Shown here piece after piece: positions 56,981 to 64,000 of a stretch of DNA of 64,000 nt. This DNA comes from Angiostrongylus vasorum. Taxonomy: Eukaryota > Nematoda > Chromadorea > Rhabditida > Metastrongylidae. A program made the translations under genes and the position numbers. The stretch covers positions 186,001 to 250,000 of the forward strand of contig JADANN010000309.1 in the NCBI GenBank assembly GCA_018806985.1, written 5' to 3'. Each line of letters starts with the position of its first letter. The first letter of the stretch is position 1. A model generated the notes under the pieces. It was given only the letters and a program-made list of their open reading frames with translations. It searched no databases and had not been told where the DNA came from.

Positions 56981-57317
56981 TCAAGACAAATGCCCACAGC
57001 CGTTCATTCAAAGTAATTAACAGAATAAGACAAAATGAACAAAATAGTTCATCAAATTGAAGCATGAATTAGATTAACTGATAGTACGGAACAAACGTTA
57101 TATTCACTGTGGATTTTTGTGAAGGGTACAGAAACTATACTAGAATATTTCCTTTGTTGCGATTTAAGCAGCATCCTTACACGACAGTGGTATACTCGAT
57201 GATATGGTCAATTTCTGGCAAGATGTTATCATTTTCTGAAACAACCAAGAAGACGGAATACTAACCACAAACATACATCAAGATAGTGATAGGCCTGCTT
57301 CTTATTGTCGAATATAA

Positions 57318-57323
57318 TTTATT
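57318..57323 (-). other. Poly(A) signal of the copper transporter
   Basis: TTTATT on the plus strand, so AATAAA about 170 bases past the stop codon. Confidence 0.5.
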
Positions 57324-57494
57324 TCTGCGAAGAATATTCCATAATAATTGCAAACAAATTACAAAGTGCTTTCAATCCAGGAAAATCATCTGGACCAAAA
57401 TATTCTTGTCGAAGACCACCTCTCACCGCCGAGAAGTGCTTAGCTCAAAAACTATTTTCATCCAGGATTCAATAAAACCATACCGAATAAGTCA

Positions 57495-57663
57495 TTAATG
57501 GCAGGCGTCAGTCGCGAATGTATCGGCCGTCTCGCTTTCTGGATTCCTGAATTTAATAACAGCAAACAGCCAGTGGCCGAAACCAGCGCCTCCAATAACA
57601 GCCACTGCTAAAAGAAATATTTCACAAAAAAGAAAGCAACGTATATAATACAACACATCAAGT

Positions 57664-57716
<53 letters not shown>

Positions 57717-60700
57717 GTACATACATACATACATACATACATACATACAAGTATATATATGTATATATAGATATATACATGTATACATCTATACATGTGC
57801 ACGCATCCCTCCTAACAATTTACCGCCCCATCGTGGCTGGGAAGTGTCCCTCGGTGTCGGACTGCGATGTACAGCGGTGGAATTCGTCCTCCAGGCAGGG
57901 TCTCCCAGGCTGAGAAGGAGTCCGGCGTTCCCATCAGGAAGACTAACTATGGTATTAAAGTCGCATGGTGGCAAATCTCCCTCTGATCCACAAGGGCTGC
58001 GATTTTCTGTGGTGGTGAAGACCTGGGACAGGCTTTGGCCAGGCTCCAGGCTAACCTAAGAATTCCAGGGAACCACGATGGCTTAGCCAGCAAGTCTCCG
58101 AGGGATGGAGATTGTGCTGGGGCCCGCACAACTAGTGAGGACGGGCCATTCAAGTATCAAGTAGCAGGTATTTGTGCATGCATCAATCAGCAATTAACAA
58201 GTATAGAGATTAACCCTAAAAATGGTTCTTGCCCCTGTGAGTTAGATGACGGTGTGATTGTTTAAAAAACTAAAGGAAAGTGAGTTAAAGTGGTAGTAGT
58301 GGTAGTGAATAGTTCATACTAACAATCACGAGCACATTTCATGAAAAACTCAAAGATACGAAAACAGGAAATCTCACTTAGCCACGTGTTGTATGTCATT
58401 ACTATCAACATCAGCCAGTATGCTAGAACAAGCTGCACGACATAGAGAAACGCTTCAAGGAGACGCATCGAAGAACATGCATGCGCGTGAGTGAATGGGC
58501 TATAAAAAATCCTTGACATTTGGCATAACTTTCAATAGAAATATTACGACAGATGGAGAAGAAAAAGGAGAATCTAGTATTAATTTACTGATGTTTCAAA
58601 GTGAAATATGCAAAGAAGACTTCCAAAATTTAAGTGGAATGAGAAGAGATGCTTGTGGACCATGCCAGAGCATCGGAGTATCTTAAAAAAATGTGAAGTA
58701 TTTCCTCATAATAAAACAACATAAGCATGGATTGGAAGAATGATCACTAGTTACTCACTTGGATAAATGAATGAACCACCTTCAAAAATACTCCAGGTTT
58801 CAGGAGGTCTTTCATTCTTTCTTTTTCGTGCAATCGTCGTCCACGGTGGTGGTCAGCCTACAATATGGTGACGTCCACAGCACCCATTCCGTGATCCTAA
58901 AAGCGTTTCCATCTGTGAACGCAGGTGTATGACGTTAGCCACGAACAGCATCGTGTGGCCGTTCGAGAAAGCTCTTGGATTCACTCCATTGTTCTTCTCG
59001 TCTATTTGTCACCTGTTCTTCTTATTATACGACCTCCCCATCTGTGGTTTGTTACCGATGTACATTCTCCTGGATCTCCACAATGGGATATATTTCGAAA
59101 ATCCAAACTCCGCGTTGCGGCTAGAGGATGTGAGTGTCGGTTGAATATCAGAAGTCATTCAAAGGTTCTGTAGGCCGTGCGCAGAAATCTTGACGTGGCT
59201 GAAGCATCAATCCACGTCTCCGCTGCGTAATATAGTGTTGAAAGGATCTCCTTTGACAGCCTTGAATGCGACCCATGTTGCTGTACTCCTTCTATCGAAT
59301 TACTCCTTCATGTTGTTGTCCATATCCATTGAACGTCCAAACTGCACGTACAAGTTAGTCTCTGTAACCAGAAAACCAATCAGCTCAATTTGTTCACCTT
59401 CGCACAACGCGTTTTTCATAAACTGAAGCCGTATCATATTTATGCGTATTCAAATCATCCTTCGGTTTCGTTGTTACCACTGAGAATCGCCTCTGCTTCA
59501 TCGGTAGTCTTCGAGTACCTACTGATGTAGTCGGCAAAACAAAACTTTGACAGGAATTCGTCATCAATGCTTATGCCCTTCTCGTACCTGCCGAACAACT
59601 ACAATAGTCACTGTTGTGTGAATATAAACAGTTTTGGCGTGTCACCTTGTCGAACATCTTTTGACTACCTTTCCTGTGTAGAGTGACCATGTGCTAAGTT
59701 CTCCACTGGTTTTGGATTTCCTTCTTCAGATGTCATATAGGTTGTAAGAAGTCCATGTAACTTGTTGCTTCCAGCTCGAATGAAGTTGGCGATGATCACG
59801 TATTGTCATGGAGCTGTGTCTATCTTCATTATGCTTTCTATCACAACCTGAAACACAGAGAGTAGTACCCCAAAAGGTTTTTCTCCACCAGAGATGTCAG
59901 GCTATCAGGCAGGGATTGTGGAACGGAAAAGATTGGTGTAGACCTTTTTCTTTATCAATGCCGTAAACAGTGAGATGTGATGGTAGTCCTATCTCTTTCA
60001 TTAGCAATGCTAGCGAAACATAGTACTCGCACAGATCCCGACGGCACTTCTTCAAAGTAAATCCTTTTTGGCTCTATCAATAAAATTTTGTGCCTATACC
60101 GATGTAAATCCTCCTCCAAAGATATTCTACAGATGGTATACATTATCAGCCGTACTAGAAGTGTTGTATTAAGATCAACCACCAGTTCCCTTCTCTTTTC
60201 GAGCAACTATTTGGTGGTAATAAAGGCGTGGTCTGAACTTCCTGTTTGAGGAACTGAGGTGAGTTTTGCACAAGTTCTAAGCCCTCAGAAAAAGAGTTTA
60301 TATTCCTCGGTCAGCTCCTCTTTTATGCACCAGTCATATAAAATGACTTTGTTGAGAACATCTACATAATGCACGACTTGTTCCGCCTTTCTTGGACGAC
60401 GACATGAGTGCTGTTCTAGCACATAGCTCAACCGAGTCTTCGTAAGTAGTTGGTGATCAAATCCAGTACAGAATTGAGATACCAATAAAATGTCAAAGAG
60501 GTATCATTTCCTGTCGATAAGAATGCGCTCGACTTTCACATGAGTCCTGCCGTTAGGAGATTCCCATGTCTATCAACGATTTTCTCTGTTCTAGAAAAAA
60601 GAATGCCCAAGGAAAGAAGAGATGTGCTGTGGACATGAGTACTAAAAGATGGTTTCCACCCACATTTAAATCTCCCATTCCGAATTTTCCTATCCTGTAT

Positions 60701-62315
60701 CAACTTTTGTTGGCTGTCTCTAATCTAGTAATGACGTCTCCAATAACAAACTTATAGGACCTTCCGTTTTGAATTACTCCACCCAAATGGTAGTAGAACG
60801 TGTCTAGTTCGCTCTCCTCAGCTGCATATGTTTGTGAGTGGCAGGTTTTGATAACGACCTTCTTCTGACGCGTATGAGGGGGACAAAGAATGGGCAGGTG
60901 ATATGAATATGACAAATCTGACGTCAACAACATTCCGTTTCGTTGGCCTTTCTATTTTATAATCCTCACCTCTTATAAGGCAGTCATGTTGAATTAGATG
61001 CGATCAGTGCTCGTAAGAAGAGCGTAAAGATCGGCGTTTGACAAGGCCCTCATAGCGTTAGTAGTACAGGGTAAGAAGCAGTCTCCATGGCGTTTCGTGG
61101 GCGGCTTCGTTTGGCAAGATTTCAATGATGTCTTATGCAAACCGGTATTCGATCGCTTTCTTCGGTTGTCCCACCACTCGACGTCGCAAGCGGAGCACGC
61201 AGTGTAGTCCCGAAGCCAGCCACGCAAGTGGCTGTCACAGTAAGCAGCGGTTAGCCCCGCGGATTAAAGGGATGCTTGCTACCGTGCGACTGGATGACAC
61301 CAGGACGGAGGCGATTCCCGGTACTGGCTTACTCTTAACTGAGCTTCCAGGCAAAAACGTCGAACTCTTGAAGCTTGGAAGACATCGCTGGGGGAAAACT
61401 CTCCAGTGAAAACCAATGACGATGAATGCATAGAGAATGTGGATAAAGCGTTAAAAGTATCCAGCCCTATTCTTGGTTATTTTCCCTATGAATACCAAAG
61501 ATCTAAAGCAGAAATAATGAATGAATCACCTGCCATGGCGATTACGGCACCTTGCAATAGCTGTGGGCGGGGTTGTAGTTGGATTATAAATATCGTCGCT
61601 TAAGTGGACCCGGTCTACATCATTTTCTAGCGGAGCCTTAACACCAATGGAAACATTAAAGTTGTTGAAATTGTTTGAAATCAGCACTTCTTGAAAAAAT
61701 GCATACTGAAAGTTCCTTGCTAAACTTAATTTTAGAGAGGAAAGAGCTTGAGCTCCATTTAAAAGCATGTTTTGAATACATCATCACTGTATCAGACAAC
61801 ATACCACCACTGACTTTCCATTGGCGCTAAATTCCCTTACCAATCATTCTGACAAATATAAGAGAAGATATATTCGCAAAACAGTGGGTTAGCTTCGAAA
61901 ACAGATATTAAAGCAAGACGACGCAGTTAAGATCAGGACAGAAGGACTTGAAGTACTTTATCGTGAGATATCTTCCGAAGACGGATTCCGCTTTCATTAG
62001 AAACGAACTCGCTCGTAGAACTGATCATTTGCAAGTACACACGAAACCATTTGATACCCTCGTATATTGCACCCATAACGAAGATCGCAATAAACGATAG
62101 TATAAGCCCTAAAGATATTGAAGCGAAAAAGCACAAAAATTCTCAAAAGCTTAAGAAGTAGACCTGGAAAACTGGGAACTCACCTGAAAAAGAACTAATA
62201 CGCCAGAAGTCAAATAATACCACTTCATCCCATCCTCCATGAAACCACATTTTCATTTCGTGACCACTGTGGCTAGCATGGCTGGCTTGGCTGTGTAGGG
62301 AATGGTCATGGAGGC
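57495..62315 (-). CDS. CTR-type copper transporter (SLC31), N-terminal exon not found
   Basis: It imports Cu(I) across the plasma or a vesicle membrane as a trimer. Exons in transcript order: 62315-62184, 62108-61957, 61705-61530, 58499-58378, 57607-57495 (TAA); all phases match, giving about 230 residues. Exon 1 found is rich in His and Met ([19 protein letters not shown]) and reads into [18 protein letters not shown], the family signature. The first membrane helix is [17 protein letters not shown]. The second is [18 protein letters not shown], with the Met-x3-Met filter (MLIVM). The third is [14 protein letters not shown], with Gly-x3-Gly. The protein ends in DACH, with a terminal Cys-His. 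The loop between helices 1 and 2 is long. The donor of the second exon (aaagtactt) is an inference. A 2.4-kb LINE fills the intron at 58500-61529. Confidence 0.9.
57665..57800. repeat. TA and CATA microsatellite
   Basis: TA run at 57667-57715, then tandem ACAT units (57717-57750), then TA/CA-rich sequence. Lies in the last intron of the copper transporter. Confidence 0.9.
57810..58165 (+). repeat. Family C short interspersed repeat
   Basis: caatttaccgccccatcgtg at the start, gtcggactgcgatgtacagc, central block with a short deletion, and the end ccattcaagtatcaagtagc. Lies in the last intron of the copper transporter. Confidence 0.8.
58790..61230 (-). mobile_element. RTE-like LINE, defective but nearly complete copy 3
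   Basis: Order on the minus strand: endonuclease from about 61000 ([14 protein letters not shown] block at 60933-60700, with the DFN site reading GDVITR, so Asn lost); [20 protein letters not shown] at 60485-60285 with the conserved Ser-Asp-His changed to Phe-Asp-His; the linker [20 protein letters not shown] at 60206-59955; reverse transcriptase pieces with deletions (59940-59400); and the C-terminal block near 59230-58810 ([16 protein letters not shown]). It is a different subfamily from copies 1 and 2. Many frame breaks. It lies inside a copper transporter intron, same strand as the gene. Confidence 0.75.
61260..61400 (-). repeat. Family C fragment
   Basis: taccgtgcgactggatgaca, accaggacggaggcgattcc and ttactcttaactgagcttcc match the central part. 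Both ends are lost. Confidence 0.6.
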
Positions 62316-62849
62316 CTGGAACGAATACTGTTCTGACTGCTTAAAATTTATAGCAATTGGAAGTATGACAAAATTTATAATAAGGCAATTTGAAGATAAG
62401 TAAAACCACAATGCCTCTTTCTATGTTGGAAACGATGGGTCATTCTTACGGCTACGTCTTCGTAGTAAATTTCGAACTCCAATTCCCGTAAGGAATGAAC
62501 TTAGGTTTCACCTCGTCTCCATTTTCTTTCCTGACTGCAACAAAAACGACTACGGTTCCCAACATGTCTTCCAAAATCATGTGGTTTTTAAACCGTCATA
62601 TGAGTCATCCACTACAAAGCACGTTAGCTTCAACAAATGTTCCAACGTTTCAGCATTAAACTATCATATCTAATCTTATAGTAGAGTTTACTGACGAATG
62701 AAAATGAATAGAATTTCGCCATCTTCAGTAACAAAACAGAGGTCATCGAACAAGTGGAATCCGGCCCAACACGACACGATTACATAGCCAAGTGCATCGT
62801 TGCCAGCTGCCACTAATAAATTTTTAAAGATTTAATACTCGTTTCCCAG
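62316..62849. other. Upstream of the copper transporter
   Basis: The N-terminal coding exon should lie here or further right. The exon starting at 62315 opens with two bases of a split codon and has no in-frame ATG before MKMW. No convincing donor with an ATG was found. Confidence 0.35.
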
Positions 62850-63185
62850 CCCGGTAGCGCAGTTTCAGTGATGGTTCCCAGCATGAACACGGTACTGGTT
62901 TGATCCCGCACCAGCTTCATTAAGTTTCCCGTCCCTTCAGGGTCGGAAAACTGGTGCCAGACTTGTCTGGGATCACCTCAATCCCTCCAATCAACATCGA
63001 AATCCTCTAGCACGGCTACAGTAGCGTTCAAGGGAGATTCGCGAAAATCCTTAAGAATGGGCAGAACCCAGACGTGGAAACTCGAAAAGCTTCGTGAGCG
63101 ATGGATGCGAGGAAACGAGTCGAATACAAGTTCCAGGATTCGTGCTGTAGACATGGAAAATGGTCATGTAGAACAAAAAAAAAAC
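62850..63185 (+). mobile_element. Family D SINE-like copy, best preserved
   Basis: Head agcccggtagcgcagtttca with B box ggtttgatcccgc, core ggtcggaaaactggtgccag then acttgtctggga, and a 3' half with gcgatggatgcgaggaaacg and the end tggtcatgtagaac. Confidence 0.75.
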
Positions 63186-64000
63186 TTGAATAACTGAACT
63201 GCATCCCACTTGTAGGGGGCAAAACGGACCGTACGCGTCATGAGAAACTCACTTCCATTTAAGCTGTTCATTTTCACGCACAGATATTATATCACACGTT
63301 TCCTGAGAATAACTATTGTACACACCGAAACAAAAAAAAAAGAAAAACTTTTAGGACACGTTTCGCCCTATTGGGGAAGAACAACTGATTCTCCACCGTC
63401 CTCAGATTCTTTTTGTTCACTTTCGATGACGAGTCTATTGATGCAGTCGAACTCCTCATCTGCCGTCATGATCCACGCAGATAATTTTCAACTTCCGATC
63501 ATTAATTGGTTGTTCTTTCTTTTCCAACAGTCATAATGAATGAGATGGTACTATAACTGCTGAAAAATACCAAAATACACTCAAAATACGTTATGAAAGC
63601 AACTAGCAAAGGCTGACAGTACCGTGGTAAGATGACAAGCGAGTTCTTTGCTAATACTACTACAGACGAACTCGAAATGCGGGACATAACAGACCGCGCA
63701 TGTCACATATGACCCGTGGCGCGTACGGAAAAAATCAGGCGCAGCGCGAGGTGGTCGATACACAAAATAAGAATAGGATCGTTAATGCGTTAAACAAAGT
63801 TAGGATTAAGACGATATTTTAAAGGGAACTCTACGTGCATCCTGACACGGAGAAGGCAGTCCTATAAGCAGGTGGGACGCTCACGTGAGTTTTAATGTGA
63901 ATGAATTGTCCAGTATGCGAACTAAACGCTCTGAATTTCCTCTTATCCAGAGAACAACTAAAAAGAAAACCGCTGTAGTGAATGTGTTGGAAGAAAAATG
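63186..64000. other. No recognised feature
   Basis: Short open frames on both strands without known domain (for example 63240-63536 +). I see no repeat family match. Confidence 0.35.

Noticed and set aside
58925..59173. Open frames on the plus strand over 58925-59426
   Set aside because: They are antisense to the LINE copy 3 reverse transcriptase, which has recognisable protein blocks on the minus strand.

Overview
This is nuclear DNA of a nematode, most likely a strongylid of the hookworm type. It has short exons with GT-AG introns, TTTCAG-type acceptors, AT-rich introns, nematode-type orthologues, and very dense SINE, RTE-like LINE and Penelope-like debris. There is no bacterial, viral or CRISPR content. 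Assignment to hookworms is inference from gene and repeat style.

Six protein-coding genes could be assembled exon by exon, with matching splice phases. (1) 123-2881 (+): the 3' end of an acetylcholinesterase gene. (2) 15678-27929 (+): a paraoxonase/MEC-6-like gene that has lost the catalytic residues and carries three single-base frame breaks, each in a homopolymer run. (3) 28329-38592 (-): a second paraoxonase-like gene, intact and with the full set of active-site residues; it converges tail-to-tail with gene 2. (4) 41404-43929 (+): akirin (akir-1), complete in four exons. (5) 44990-48150 (+): diphthine-ammonia ligase DPH6, complete in six exons and possibly in an operon with akirin. (6) 57495-62315 (-): a CTR/SLC31 copper transporter with five exons found and its N-terminal exon not located; one of its introns holds an almost complete LINE.

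Most of the remaining sequence is repeats. Family A (about 280 bp, at least 15 copies) is a tRNA-headed SINE with a TTTATCC-type tail; some copies have clear target-site duplications. Family B is a second tRNA-like family, and one copy is an inverted foldback with a perfect 12-bp target duplication. Family C is about 380 bp with a CAAGTAT-type tail. Family D has other tRNA-like heads but shares a central block with A, so A and D look like one SINE superfamily with a common core. Family F is a 550-bp repeat, one copy of which is split by a family C insertion. There are three RTE-like LINE fragments and several Penelope-like remnants, one with a GIY-YIG endonuclease region. Around these remnants I find about ten hammerhead ribozyme motifs, the best at 24531-24580.

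The gene-poor stretches 2882-15677, 38593-41390, 48151-57494 and 62316-64000 hold mainly these repeats, plus a few unexplained GC-rich blocks (5590-5790, 13540-13720, 40390-40940, 53930-54220).
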